From: Hippopus hippopus
Lineage: Eukaryota; Mollusca; Bivalvia; Cardiida; Cardiidae
Length of the DNA stretch: 64,000 nucleotides
Reading direction: 5' to 3'
Assembly: GCA_946811185.2 (NCBI GenBank)
Contig: OX328112.1
Location: forward strand, 20,923,558 to 20,987,557
The stretch's first letter is position 1. Every line of letters begins with the position of its first letter. Below, in pieces: positions 43,894 through 54,612 of this stretch. The position numbers were made by a program, and so were the translations under genes. The notes under the pieces are model-generated. The model worked only from the letters and a program-made list of their open reading frames with translations, had not been told where the DNA came from and did no database searches.

Positions 43894-44374
43894 AGAATCG
43901 CTAAAGCCTTTACCATACAGTTCCGAATGAACAGAGACGTGATGATCAGGCATTGCATGAGTCTGATACAAAAAGCAAAAACATATTTCAGTATAGCGCT
44001 TGAATTGCGTGAAAAAAATTATGATAGGTTTATTCTTTCTTCATCGTGAATTTAATAAATCAGCGTCTTAAGTGTCCATTGCCTCTTTCATGGTGACAGA
44101 GGATAGTTGGAAGCTACTGGAAGCTGACGAAGCTATTTATCTGTATATCGGATATCACCTCCCAACCAAAGACGGAAACAGCCAGAAGCTTGATGAAGCT
44201 ATTTATCTGTAGATCGGATATCACCATCCCATTAAAGACGGAAACAACCGAGCCTAACCATAGTCAATCCGGATATATGGTATTGTGTAATCTTGAGATT
44301 ACAGCCTTATTACAGGGTAGAAACTATCCGGAGAAAATTCAGCTAATTTCCCCTAAGGGAGTAGCTTTTGACTT

Positions 44375-44655
44375 AATACCACACATACACGGGTTTTGAC
44401 GTTCCTGTGCTGTGCAGACTTTGAGAGTAGTGATCTCTTTACCAAAAGGCAATGTTTTAGACCTGTTCAAATTCAAAGCATTAGCAGACGACAAAATAAA
44501 AGTGATTGAAAAATTGAAATTTGTTTTGGGAAGAGCAGGAAACATTGTGGGAAAAGAAGAAAATGCTGCTTACCAGCATTTTCTTCTTTTCCCACAATAT
44601 TTTCAAAAGGCTTTTTTCTCAGGGTCGTTAGAAGTCGGGATTGTGTGGTAAAGAT
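44375..44655. repeat. Family D MITE
   Basis: CTCTTTACCAAAAGGCAATG left end, core GAAAATGCTGCTTACCAGCA, right end TTGTGTGGTAAAGATC. Confidence 0.65.
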
Positions 44656-44659
44656 CTAA

Positions 44660-45165
44660 GGGGAAAAATGCATGTTATTTCTTACACCATTTTCAACTAT
44701 ATTTCACATAGATCGTGGCATAAGCTCAGTCAAGCATTCATGTACGCCCTGGGTTTCACAAGTGCTGGGTCGGAACTCTGAGGATTCTTGCAAAGGAAAA
44801 TACAGGATTTCGAATCGAATAGTTATGGGAAATAAATGCTCTTTCTCACATCATTTTCAACTGTATTTCACACAAGATCGTCGCAAAAGCTCACTCAAGC
44901 ATTCAGGTAGGCCAACGCCCTGGATTTCACGAGTGCTAGGCAGGAACTATGAGGATTCTTGCCATAGGAAAATCCAGAATTTCGAATCGAATAGTTACGG
45001 GAAAAAATGCATGTTATTTTTTGCACCTTTCCAACTATATTTCACACAGATCATCGCAAAAGCTCGCTCAAGCATTCAGGTAGGCCTACGCCCTGGATTT
45101 CACGAGTGCTTGTCTGGGACTCTGAAGATTCTTGCCCAAGGAAAATCCGAGATTTCGAATCTTAC
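44660..45165. repeat. About 170-bp tandem repeat, three units
   Basis: Units begin near 44660, 44827 and 44999 (GGGAAAAAATGCATGTTATT-like) and share CACTCAAGCATTCAGGTAGG and GGATTTCACGAGTGCT. A 180-codon open frame crosses them but changes frame between units. Confidence 0.75.
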
Positions 45166-45257
45166 CTACATTCACCACCGTGTCATGCTTCATCTTAAAA
45201 CAAAGGCGTGTTAACAATATTATTTCCAGTTTTTATAAATTCCTATCGACTGAATGT

Positions 45258-45555
45258 CGAGTCCCGGTAGCTCAGTCTGTGGCGTACAGGACTTGAGATC
45301 GGGAGGTCGCTGGTTCGATACCCAGTTCGGCCCATTTCTTTCCGAGGATTGACGATAGTCATTGCGACAGGATTCATTCCTCTCTCACCGCTGACCATTG
45401 TTTCGACGATGGTTATGTTGGAAAGCATATTGTGCGGAGTACTGGTAAAAGAAACTCCAGGAAAACATGGATAGGGGCATTTGCCGCCGTGATATAACTT
45501 AAATGTTGAAAACGGCGTTAAACACCATACAGTCAATTAATTAATCAATCAATCT
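45258..45555 (+). mobile_element. tRNA-derived SINE
   Basis: GTCCCGGTAGCTCAGTCTGT, box B GCTGGTTCGATACCC, tail AATTAATCAATCAATC. TGAATG flanks at 45251-45256 and 45557-45562. Confidence 0.75.
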
Positions 45556-45729
45556 TTGAATGAGTAAAAGTGGTGAAAGTATTTAAGACATCAACTCAGA
45601 ATTCACGTTTCATCATTTTAATATTTCTTTTTTCCACCGTATACAAGTATTATTCAAGAATTTATTTATTTCATAATTATTTTTTTTCTTTTCATATCGA
45701 TTATATTTATGAATTGGTAACAATCAGCA

Positions 45730-45930
45730 GGGCCCGTAATCACCAAAAATTCTTTAGAACGTTCTCAGTCTTCTTCTCCAGAATTTTCTAAGTTTGAAAG
45801 TATCACAACTTCTGATTGGCTAAAACCATTTGGTTTAGCCAATAAGAAGTTGTGAACATTCAAATTTAGAAAATCTTTGAGAATAAAACAAAAAAATGTT
45901 CTAAAGAATGGTTGGTGATTATGGACCCAG
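45730..45930. repeat. Family I palindromic MITE, well preserved
   Basis: GGGCCCGTAATCACC and TTGGTGATTATGGACCC ends; centre TTGGCTAAAACCATTTGGTT. Confidence 0.75.
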
Positions 45931-46214
45931 GTGTACCATTTAAGATAAGCTTTTAAGCTAATCACTGCTCTACAGAAAGTAGTTCTTTCTATTAGAAATC
46001 GTAATTCTGCTAAATATAACAATGTTGACATGAACCACCAAGTCTCTACCACTCTGAACGATGTCTACTTACAAAGTCATAGACTGAACAAGATGCCATC
46101 GATAGCCTTACTTATCTCTAATTATCATAACATGCCCATAATAAGGATTGTTTTCTAAAATAGCAGGGACGTAACCGTGGTTCAAAATCATTGCGCACAC
46201 AGAATCGAGTGTGC

Positions 46215-46463
46215 TACTTTACCCTTTGGCTGCATCTTTAAAAGGTATCGATACAGGTCAGCCTGCACAGTCTGTCTAGGCTTACCTGGGCCGAAGCTTT
46301 TTGCTATTGGTCAGTGTTCTGCATGTCAAACGATCTTTTTACCCCTTGATTTAGTTGCTTGTTAGACAAAGTGGATTTTATAGATCCATAATCATGATGA
46401 CTTGCTTGGTATAGTGCATGATGAAGATACATTAAACCCCCTTTTGCCAAAACATTGCTCATA
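46215..46463 (-). repeat. Family A MITE downstream of CTL-3
   Basis: Inverted counterpart of 27238-27502; right end CTTTTGCCAAAACATTGCTC. Confidence 0.65.
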
Positions 46464-46466
46464 TAT

Positions 46467-46718
46467 GGCCTGCAATACGAGAAAAGGGGTATTCGGACAT
46501 TTGCGTAAAGTGTCGTCTCGGATCAGCCTGCGCAATCCGCGCAGGCTAATCCGAAACGACACTGTCCGTTTTAATGTAATTTTCTGTTTTGTGCATGTCT
46601 ACTGAAGGACAAAATCTAATGATGTCGTAAAGTGCCATCTCGGATTAGCCTGCGCAGGCTGATCCGAGACGACATTTTACGCAAATGTCCGAATGCCCCA
46701 TTTCGCGTGTTGCAAGCC
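46467..46718. repeat. Family B MITE at an ATAT site
   Basis: GGCCTGCAATACGAGAAAAG to GCGTGTTGCAAGCC, inserted at the ATATAT end of the A element. Confidence 0.85.
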
Positions 46719-46827
46719 ATATATATATGGTGCAGTTTTGTAAATTTTATAACAAATTAATTTGGCAATAAGACATGTTCAAACAAAAGTTGAAGAAAAA
46801 GTTACACAGACGTATTATTGACTAGTC

Positions 46828-47167
46828 TAAACGCCCGTCTAGACAAGCAAACATTTGTTTACAAAAACCATTTTACCTGACGTTTGCAAACAATAGTTTG
46901 TTATTGTATGCCAGTCAGCAAACACAAGCAAACATCACTAAACAGTGTTTGGCAAAGTTTGGACATGTTAATTTTTTTGCTGCGTTTAATGATGGTTGGT
47001 GGTGTCTAAGTATACTGATCTGTCAAAAGCTATCTTTTTATAGTGTGAGGGATGCATTACATGGTCTTCAGACATCAGTAAACAGTGTCTGCCATTGTGA
47101 CCAAACTTCACCAAACAAAAGTTTACTGGTGTTTGCAAACAAAAGTTTGCAAATGTAGACGGGCCTT
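46828..47167 (-). repeat. Family L MITE in the CTL-3 3' flank
   Basis: Ends AACGCCCGTCTAGACAAGC and TGTAGACGGGCCTT. Same ancestral insertion as in CTL-1/2 but now 386 bases from the stop because of the next element. I see no AATAAA on the sense strand here. Confidence 0.7.
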
Positions 47168-47537
47168 AAAGATACATTCTTGCATCTAGACAGAGAGAGT
47201 TGGAAAAAAACCTGTTAAGACTTGACAGTGTGTAAAATCTTTAACCTGTTTAAATACAGATATATTACCAATACATGTATATATTGTGTAAGGGATTGAA
47301 AAACACAAGGAATTTGTCATCTTTTAAAACGGGAAACGACATCAGCGATTGCTTGGAAGACCTCCAAAACATGAAATGCATTTTCTCTCCGTCGTTATCT
47401 GTGTAATCTTGCAGCCATCAGGGTAACAAGTGGCATGAAGATACCAGAATGATTATAGTTTGATAAAATAAGGATGAAATGGGATAAAAACTGACTAAAA
47501 AAAACGCCTGCAAAATAGTAAAGATGTATCTTTAAGG
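47164..47537. mobile_element. MITE with CCTTAAAGATACATYTT terminal inverted repeats
   Basis: CCTTAAAGATACATTCTTGC at the left and AAGATGTATCTTTAAGG at the right. It lies between the CTL-3 stop and the L element; the junction is absent from CTL-1/2. Confidence 0.6.
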
Positions 47538-47552
47538 ACTGGCGATTAGGCC

Positions 47553-47770
47553 CTACAGCTTTCTTTCGCAGATAAACAAACGTTCCTCCTCGCAATCGAC
47601 GTCGTTTAACCTGCCATCAGAGTAGTACTCTGTGCAATGTTCGTTTCCCCCGTTGTTGTTGGGTTCCCTACCGGCCCAACGCTGTTTGTCTTGGCACCCA
47701 AAGTCTCTCCACCCGTACCACACGTATTGGCCATACTTCATAATGTCAGTTCCACCGACCCAGTATAAAT
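47553..47770 (-). CDS. CTL-3 coding exon 4 (ligand-binding half, stop)
   Basis: The acceptor is CACAAACAG; 218 bases. It encodes YWVGG, YVWYGWRDFGCQD, REPNNNGGNEHC, LNDVDC and LFICERKL with a TAG stop. The 3' flank is interrupted about 15 bases after the stop by an insertion (47164-47537) that the other copies lack. Confidence 0.9.
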
Positions 47771-50700
47771 CTGTTTGTGAAATAATTAAATATTAATTAA
47801 ATATGATATTTATAATCAAATATAGTAATTTAATATTAATTATGAGCCATGCTCTGGCAAAAGGGGGCTTAGTGCATCTCCGTGATGCATGATACCAAGC
47901 AAGTCATCAGTTTCACACATTCCTGAAGTTCGTTTTGTATAATAAATTACTGAATCATGAGGTACACTGGTCCTTTGACATACAGATAATTTACCAATAG
48001 CGAAAAGTTTCGGCCCTGATCAGCGTGCGCGAATTAATACTTTTAATGTATTTGCAAAAAGTGTCGACCCAGGTCAGCTTGCGCAGTCTGACCCGACTAG
48101 ATTCTTTTTGCTATACATCAATTTATATGTATGTCCAATGATTACTCTTCCTCTTGACTGAGTTGTTTGTTGCACAACATGGGGTATAAGGGTCCATAAT
48201 AATATAACAACTTGCTTGATATAATGCGTCACGGAGATTTTCTTCCACACAATCCCGAGTGTTAACGACCTTTGGAGAAGAGACCCTTAAAAAAACTTTG
48301 GAAAAAGGATAAAATGCTAGTAACAAGCTTAGGGTTAGGGTTTAGAGTTTAGGGTCAGGGTTCCAACAATTTATTTAAACCTGTCATGGACAAATCCCTC
48401 CATTTCAGCCACATTTGAGTTGTCGTTTGCAAATGCTTTCAATTTGGAAAAATCAAAGATTTAGTCGTTTGGTAAAAAGTTAAACCCGCTTTTGTCAGAC
48501 CAAGGTTCAAATATACACAACAAATTTAAGGATAGGACACTCTAATGCGGATTCTTGTAAAATCACCTTTCATCGCCGAAAAACGTACAGATTCGGCTAA
48601 GACTCGGGTAATCCGCAATCGATCCGCCAATAGATGCTGGTTTCCCGCATCGATTACGGAATACCCGAGTCTTAGCCGAATCCGTACGATGAAAGGCGAT
48701 GACACGCGAATCCCATAAGGGTGCCCTATCCTTAAAACAACAGGACAGAACCCAAAGTACGAATTTTGGAATTGTTGTGTATGCATATTCAAGAATGTAG
48801 TTTATAAGATTTATCTAAGTTTTATTCGCTAAAATTGATTAAAACACAGTACTGTCATAATTCTGGTGCAATGTACAGTGTATGTAATAAAGCATATAAG
48901 ATTTTTTTTTTCAAGCGTCGTTTTACCTGCTCTCTGAACTGTACATGCTACACTTTAGGATATAAAAAATACAATTACTAGACGGATGGACGTTTGAAGG
49001 AAAAGAAAATACAATTACTGTTTCTGAAAGGCACAGAAAGCGTTGTGGGGGTAGAGGAACCCCTCTATTTCCAATAATGTTGCCCAAAACTGTCCACTAC
49101 TAGAAGTCAAAAGAGGTACACGTTTTTACACTCATGGGATAACTCTTTATCAGAAAAAAAAGGATTCCTCCAAACTGAAACCATTTATTTGCAGACAAAA
49201 AAAAAAGCTTGAGGCTCAAATAACGGGACTTGTCTCTGAAGAGGTAAAGATATACTAGTAGTGGGGGAAAAGAGGATTATGCTGGTAACCAGCATTTCTC
49301 GTTGCCTTACAATGTTTTCTAACCATCTGATATCAAATCCAGCCATTTGAACAATATCAAATTGATTTTTTTGGAAGAGCTGAACTGGCCCCTATTGTAC
49401 ATGAATATGTATATGTACACACATCAACCCTATCACACACAATTCCGAGTTTTAAAGACTCTGAGAAAGAAGCCCTTTGAAAATATTCTGGAAAAAGGAG
49501 CATTTCCTTCCCTTCCCAAAACAAACTTTGATTTTTGAGTCACATTTATTTTGTCGTTTGCAAATGCTTTCAAGTAAGACCAGTCTAAAGTTTTGTCGTT
49601 TGGTACAGAGTATCTTTGAATCTTTCGAGTCCCGGTAGATCAATCAGCAGCCTACAGTATTTGAGAACAGGAGGTCGCTGGTTCGATCCACGGCTCGGCC
49701 AATTTTTTTCCGAGGATTGATGATAGTCATTGGGACAGGATTCATTCCTTTCCCACGGCTGACCGTTGTTACATCGATGATTGTGTGGGAAAGCAGCCAG
49801 TGGCTTGGAAAGAATATTATTCGAAGTACTGGTACAAGAAACTGCAGGAAAGCACGGATAGGTGCACTGGCCGCGGCGATATAACTAAAATAATGTTGAA
49901 AACGGCATTAAACACTATACAATCAATCAATCTGTGGATCTGTGACAGTGTTTATATTATTTGTCGAATATACATGACTGGGCCTTACTTTTTGTAGATG
50001 CATTAAGCCCCCTTTTCACATAGCATGGCGCACGTATGTTATTTACCTTTGCCTCGCTTCTCTACTTCTTTCTTCAGGAATTCATTTTCTGCTACGTCAC
50101 TAATATGAGAAAGCCAGCCTGCTTCACCATCTCTGGATACCACAACGTTTGCACAGACGGACTGGAAATCACGTGAGAATATAAATGATAGAGCGGTTTT
50201 GTCTAGCATATACACATCATACAACGCTAATCAATCAAATATCAATTTCGCCACGCCCCATCTGCATCCAGTGGTGTGCACAAAGAATTTTCACACAATA
50301 TCTAAAAGGAACCAATCAGGATCACAAACGAGATTTAGTCGCCACCCACAATTCTAAAGCCACGCCTTAATCCTGCGTAAGATGATGTGCATCCTGTCAC
50401 GAATCTATGACTGGCATTATGTGGTGTGTATTAAGTGACGACCATGATGGAACTTTGTTTTCTCAAAAACATGTTTTTTGGAAGTTTATCACGAAGCTAA
50501 GTAAGAAATATGAGACCTATTAGCCTTGTAGAATTTTATAACTACAATATCATACATTCACCTTATGTTCGACGAGAAAGGTTTCACCAGTACTGTCAAA
50601 TACATGTACATGTACTTTGGTAGTGGTTTGGGTTCATCTCTCTCTCTCTCTCGCACACACAATTTAACCACAACGTGATAAACAGTCAATAATGGGGGGG

Positions 50701-51832
50701 GGGGGGGGGGAAGCCTCTCACACCTATTCAGTTTACAATCAACGTGCAAAAAGTCGAAAAGTTTAATTACCATCGCTTCAAACCAGGTCAATTCGTCCTC
50801 GCTGAAAAGGTAACAATGGTTGTTATAATATATTAGTCCGTCACCACAACGGTCGCAAGACACACATGGCTTCTCGTCTGATTCCGCTGGGATGTCCAAC
50901 TTGTCCTAAATGAAATATGTATAGATCTAGTAACTATTCAATTTGTAACCAACAAATGGTTCCGTCAAAGAATTATACCATCGTTCCAAACTGACCATGC
51001 AAACACGCAAACACACAAAAGTCACTGTAAATTTCAAATTATGTCTATTATTAACATAGTGCACCGGGTGACAGGTGTATATACACATAAATAGAGGATA
51101 ATCAACTGGTTGTGTGTGATATTAAAAATCTGTCACTAGATTGGGGTGTGATGCTGTTGAAAAAACGAGTCCGAAGGCCGAGTTTTTTGATCGCATCAAA
51201 CCACATCCTATTTATTATATTCCTGGTTCACCCTTTTTTATTCTAATAATTATCAGGAATGGTACAATATGAGCATTATAGGAAAAAAGTAGTTCCGGCA
51301 ACATTCTAAACTATATTGTCACTAGTGATGATACCATAATTATCATAATTATCATTACTAGTGGTGTTATTCAGTGTGAAATCCCAGTAATTCGCTGATA
51401 GGTATATAATAAAATTGATTATATGGCGTCTTGCACGGCTTTACTTTGAAGATAACTTCAGTGTTACGGCAATAGTCATTGTCTGGGGCTCTGAAGTGTC
51501 TTGCCCAAGAATACTCCTGTTGAAAACCCCAGTGTGTCAAGAGAGGATCAAAACCGAGAAGTCCCGATTGCGAGTCCTGCACCTAACCACTGAACGATGC
51601 TGTTATAAAAAAAAAACCCAAAACAGTACATCATAGTCGTCTGTTGTTTGTACAGCTGTTAAGGTTGGTCATGTATCTTTTTGTAAATGAAAAACAAAAA
51701 TATTCGATTTGTGCATTTTATAGGTCAAAGACTGGTCAGAAGAAATGACAAGAAAGAGAGAATCTCACCTATGACATGACAAGTTGCCATGGCGATAAAC
51801 AGGCATAGAAGCAGTAGACTCAAAATCCCCAT
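47553..51832 (-). CDS. C-type lectin CTL-3 (inverted copy), one splice acceptor displaced
   Basis: Read on the minus strand, coding exons are 51832-51769, 50904-50771, 50161-50047 and 47770-47553, with the same lengths and phases as CTL-1 and CTL-2 (176 residues if spliced in frame). The signal peptide is MGILSLLLLCLF.... The CRD has CVSCDRC, NNHCYLF, TWFEAM-SVC, GWLSHI, YWVGG, REPNNNGGNEHC, LNDVDC and LFICERKL, so the E-P-N, E, N, D site is intact and all exons are open. The defect is at exon 2: the intron ends TTTAGG where the others end AAG, so the only AG lies one base early. Using it adds a G, shifts the frame and reaches a stop within about 30 codons. It may be a recent pseudogene, may be rescued by unusual splicing, or may reflect a base error. 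The last-exon peptide differs from CTL-1 at about 20 of 72 positions. Confidence 0.8.
47842..48240. repeat. Family A copies (rearranged) in CTL-3 intron 4
   Basis: ATGAGCCATGCTCTGGCAAA at 47842; a second partial hairpin AAAGTGTCGACCCAGGTCAG follows in opposite orientation from about 48050. Confidence 0.65.
48238..48482. repeat. Family D MITE whose second arm is replaced by telomere-like repeats
   Basis: CCACACAATCCCGAGTGTTA left part and TCGTTTGGTAAAAAGTTAA right part; the palindrome centre holds TTAGGG-like sequence. Confidence 0.65.
48329..48362 (+). repeat. Short interstitial telomere-like repeat
   Basis: TTAGGGTTAGGGTTTAGAG, then TTTAGGGTCAGGGTT: about five variants of TTAGGG. Confidence 0.7.
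48530..48731. mobile_element. Family C palindromic element (TTAA target)
   Basis: Ends GGATAGGACACTCTAATGCG and CCCATAAGGGTGCCCTATCC; perfect TTAA at 48526-48529 and 48732-48735. Confidence 0.85.
48740..49429. other. CTL-3 intron 4, no gene
   Basis: Contains a worn D palindrome (49140-49325, GCTGGTAACCAGCATTTCTC). Otherwise AT-rich single-copy sequence. Confidence 0.5.
49430..49620. repeat. Family D MITE, palindrome deleted
   Basis: CCCTATCACACACAATTCCG left end; GTCGTTTGGTACAGAGT right end. Confidence 0.6.
49626..49933 (+). mobile_element. tRNA-derived SINE in CTL-3 intron 4
   Basis: GAGTCCCGGTAGATCAATCA, box B GCTGGTTCGATCCAC, AACGGCATTAAACAC and tail CAATCAATC. Confidence 0.7.
50047..50161 (-). 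CDS. CTL-3 coding exon 3 (CRD helices)
   Basis: The acceptor is TTTCCAG and the donor is GTAAAT; 115 bases. It encodes SVCANVVVSRDGEAGWLSHI, SDVAENEFLKKEVEKRGK. Confidence 0.88.
50637..50652. repeat. (TC)n microsatellite in CTL-3 intron 3
   Basis: Same position as the GA tracts of CTL-1/2 on the gene strand. A G18 run follows at about 50694-50711. Confidence 0.85.
50771..50904 (-). CDS. CTL-3 coding exon 2 (displaced acceptor)
   Basis: In-frame homology starts at 50904, but the AG dinucleotide is at 50907-50906, so normal splicing would start at 50905 and add one base. The exon encodes LDIPAESDEKPCVSCDRCGD, LIYYNNHCYLF and TWFEAM, with donor GTAATT at 50770. Confidence 0.75.
51058..51604 (-). 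mobile_element. SINE in CTL-3 intron 2, interrupted
   Basis: 51415-51604 holds the reversed head (CACCTAACCACTGAACG) and core (TCTTGCCCAAGAATACTCC). 51058-51105 is the matching tail (CGGGTGACAGGTGTATATAC). About 305 bases between are a later insertion. Confidence 0.6.
51769..51832 (-). CDS. CTL-3 coding exon 1 (signal peptide)
   Basis: The acceptor TTTTTTAACAG ends at 51857 and the donor GTGAGA begins at 51768. It encodes MGILSLLLLCLFIAMATCHVI. Confidence 0.88.
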
Positions 51833-51887
51833 TGTCAGATGGTTAGACGCTACGATCTGTTAAAAAAGGAATAGAGACACGTCAGTC

Positions 51888-52483
51888 GTTGTCTGCGCAT
51901 GACATATTCTTCGAAGATTGACCTGTCTCCTATGACGCATCACTATCCCATTATCTTCCGCTAGGTGGCATTTTTCAAACACATACCTATCCATTATCTT
52001 TCGCTAGGTGGCATTTTTCAAATATTTACCTATCTGATCTGGGCATTTTGGGTACAGAACCAGACTACAATCGATACTGCAAATTTCAAAATGAAATTAA
52101 TGTTTACTAAATAAAACCCTACCTGGTGCGATTCATCTATCTACATGGTTAACTACATGTAATCTAAGCACCATTTATTTATATTGTCAGTCTGTTGCAC
52201 AAAGCCTGGTTTTCCTCATGTCTATATCTAGAGACTGCTTGAAAAGATTTGCAGTAAATAATGGTTATTTTTTAAAATAATTTTTCCCGTTTAATACAAT
52301 TGTATTTCAAGGAAATTTGGACCGAAAAGTAGGCTTAGTTTTTCCACAAACGTATTATTAATGGCCATTTTCCGCACTTTCTTAGCGACAGAGTTTACAA
52401 TTTTACGCATTGCACATTAATAGGCTAGTGATGCGTCCTAGCAGACAGGTCTATCTTCGAAGAACATGACAAGTGCAGACAAC
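51888..52483. mobile_element. Element K with about 58-bp terminal inverted repeats
   Basis: GTTGTCTGCGCATGACATAT at the left is repeated inverted at the right (CATGACAAGTGCAGACAAC). Inside is a 42-bp tandem duplication (51953-52036, CGCTAGGTGGCATTTTTCAA). The left end is 31 bases from CTL-3 exon 2. Confidence 0.6.
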
Positions 52484-52870
52484 ATCTATCTTCGTCAGTA
52501 TCAAGGAGGCTTCCATTTTGAACTACCAATCACATGATCGTAAACATGGCGGCGCCCGTGTAAATCGCTTAGCAACGACAAAAACAACCACGGTGAAGTT
52601 TTTCACATCTACCTATCTGTCGGTGAAAACTAGCTACGGAATCGCTGACCCACGTTTAATTGAATGAACAAACTCTTAGTCAACGGAAATGTAGTCGGAA
52701 AGACTTCTATAGAAAATTGTGATTCATGTTTTCTTTTTTAAGAGGAGCCTTACAATTTTATGAACGGTAGCACGGTGTATTTCCGGCGAAAAAGTGTATC
52801 GCGTAGATGCATATCAAGCTACGTGATATAGTCGATGGACTTGATCACCGGATCACCCGAGGTATGCCGA
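52484..52870 (-). repeat. Family J element, reversed, in CTL-3 intron 1
   Basis: Complement of 30130-30545: AACATGGCGGCGCCCGTGTA, GATCACCGGATCACCCGAGG. Confidence 0.6.
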
Positions 52871-53034
52871 ATGCTAGTATTTGGCGGTCATTTCATATGG
52901 CCTACATTATAAATGACCATACAAAGTTGACTTGTATAGTCGACCTAGGACGTAGTCGCGGATATTGACGGTTACTTGTTGAACCGAATTAATGTCAAAT
53001 TCTTTCATTCCATCAGCAGTTAGACCTGCTCTAG

Positions 53035-53352
53035 GGGGCGAACTCTCGGACGACGGGCTGCTAAGCGCGACTCAAAGACCTTTTATGGACAGTGTAGAGC
53101 AAGATCATACTGCACAGCACGTTAGGCCTACTTTTTGGGACTAACTTTCGGACGACAGGCCGCTAAGCGCGACTCAAAGACCTTTTATGAACAGTTTAGA
53201 TCAACATCAGACTGCACAGAACGTGCAGTCTGATCTTGGATCTACACTGTCCGATAAGGAGATATTTTTCCACAAAAGATAACTGATATAGCAACATTTG
53301 GGTTTTAACTACTTGCTGGCAAGTTTCTTTTCACTTATTTAGCAGGTTAAGG
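53035..53352. repeat. Family F MITE with partial tandem duplication
   Basis: GCTAAGCGCGACTCAAAGAC occurs twice (about 53060 and 53165) before the hairpin and AGCAGGTTAAGG end. Confidence 0.7.
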
Positions 53353-53544
53353 CTTCATTCCTGCGATATTTATCACTGTTTAAATCAAGTGTTCTACAGG
53401 CCTTTCATCTTTCTGAAGTTCTAACAGGCTATCTTGTCTATGAACACCATCTGTTAGTCACTAGAGGGTCTGAAACAGATGCAGTTACCTCGACTTAGGC
53501 CTTTTTCTAATTACTTTGCAAGACGTCGTAGGTGCACAACGTTA

Positions 53545-53765
53545 ACCCTTAACTTGCTAAATAAGTGAAATGAAACTTTCGGCCGCATCGTAAAAACCCA
53601 AGTTTTGCCATTTCAAAGGTATTTTCTGGGGAAAAAACCTGGGGAAAAAATCTTCTTGTCGGACAGTGGAGATCTAAGATCAGACTGCACATTCTGTGCA
53701 GTCTGATCTTGATCTACACTGGCCGCAAAAGGTCCTTGAGTCGCGCTTAGTAGCCTAAGGGTTAA
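53545..53765. repeat. Family F MITE
   Basis: TTAACCCTTAACTTGC to GTAGCCTAAGGGTTAA with a hairpin around CAGACTGCACATTCTGTGCA. Confidence 0.8.
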
Positions 53766-54274
53766 TGAAGATTCCGAACATTAACGCCATTCCTGATTAG
53801 CTAAATCAAATGGTTTAGCTAACCAGGATGGGAGACAAAAGACAGTTACTTCCCTTGATAGCTCTCCACTACTTACTAGGTCCTGAATAAGGTATTACTT
53901 GGTTTTTATCCTTGATATCATTTGCACTAATTAGGAATATTGAGGTTTAAATATCTCCATCAAATTTTATCAAATCACAAATTTGATCTATTTGATGCAT
54001 TTAAATGGTATTATAGTGTGTAAAATTCGATTTGCAAATATTGTAAAGATCTTATACATCATAAGTCAAATTATAATAATCGCAACCTCTCTTAGCAAAG
54101 CAAGGATAAAAACAAGGGAAATCAAATGAAAGGACCCAGCTGCAATTTGGTTACCTTGGTTTTTATCCAGCAAGGGCGATTTAAGGATGGTTGGCGAATA
54201 CGGACCCTTGGGAAATCCTGATTTGGACCCCCCTTGCGTTGGTATAGCGTTTGTTACAGAAGATCACTCCTTCC
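53766..54274. other. No gene; family I fragments
   Basis: TTAGCTAAATCAAATGGTTT hairpin at about 53790-53830 and TTGGCGAATACGGACCC at 54180-54212 look like separated I halves around AT-rich sequence. Confidence 0.45.
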
Positions 54275-54287
54275 TTAACACATAGCT

Positions 54288-54554
54288 GCCAGCCCGGGTG
54301 GCTCAGTGGTGAACGTGTCGGACTCATGACCTGGTGGTTGTGAGTTCGATACCAGGTTGAGGCGAACTTTCTTTCCGGCGTATTTTCGCCTCTCACCTCT
54401 GCTGAAGCATGTGAGAAAAGTAGTCGGTGGCTTTGGAAAGAAAGTTGTGTTAGTACTGGTGTGAGAAAGCCAGGAAACACATGTGCGTCACCGACCGCCA
54501 TGATATGACCTTAGCTGTTAAAGTGGCGTTAAACCCCATTACAACCAACCAACA
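54288..54554 (+). mobile_element. tRNA-derived SINE with 13-bp target duplication
   Basis: GCCAGCCCGGGTGGCTCAGT head, box B GTGAGTTCGATACC. TTAACACATAGCT at 54275-54287 and 54555-54567 is a perfect duplication. Confidence 0.8.
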
Positions 54555-54612
54555 TTAACACATAGCTTCTTCCCGTATAAAATCAGTACCTGGCAACTGC
54601 GTTAGGGAGAAT

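Larger units (their letters stand above)
30545..44230 (+). repeat. Segmental duplication, unit 2 (contains CTL-2)
   Basis: Same block order as unit 1, so a direct tandem duplication. It lacks the J/K insertions upstream of the coding exons and has private B, C, D and G insertions. Confidence 0.7.

Noticed and set aside
44672..45214. 180-codon open frame
   Set aside because: It crosses three tandem units whose spacing (167 and 172) is not a multiple of three, so each unit is read differently. Low-complexity consequence of the repeat.
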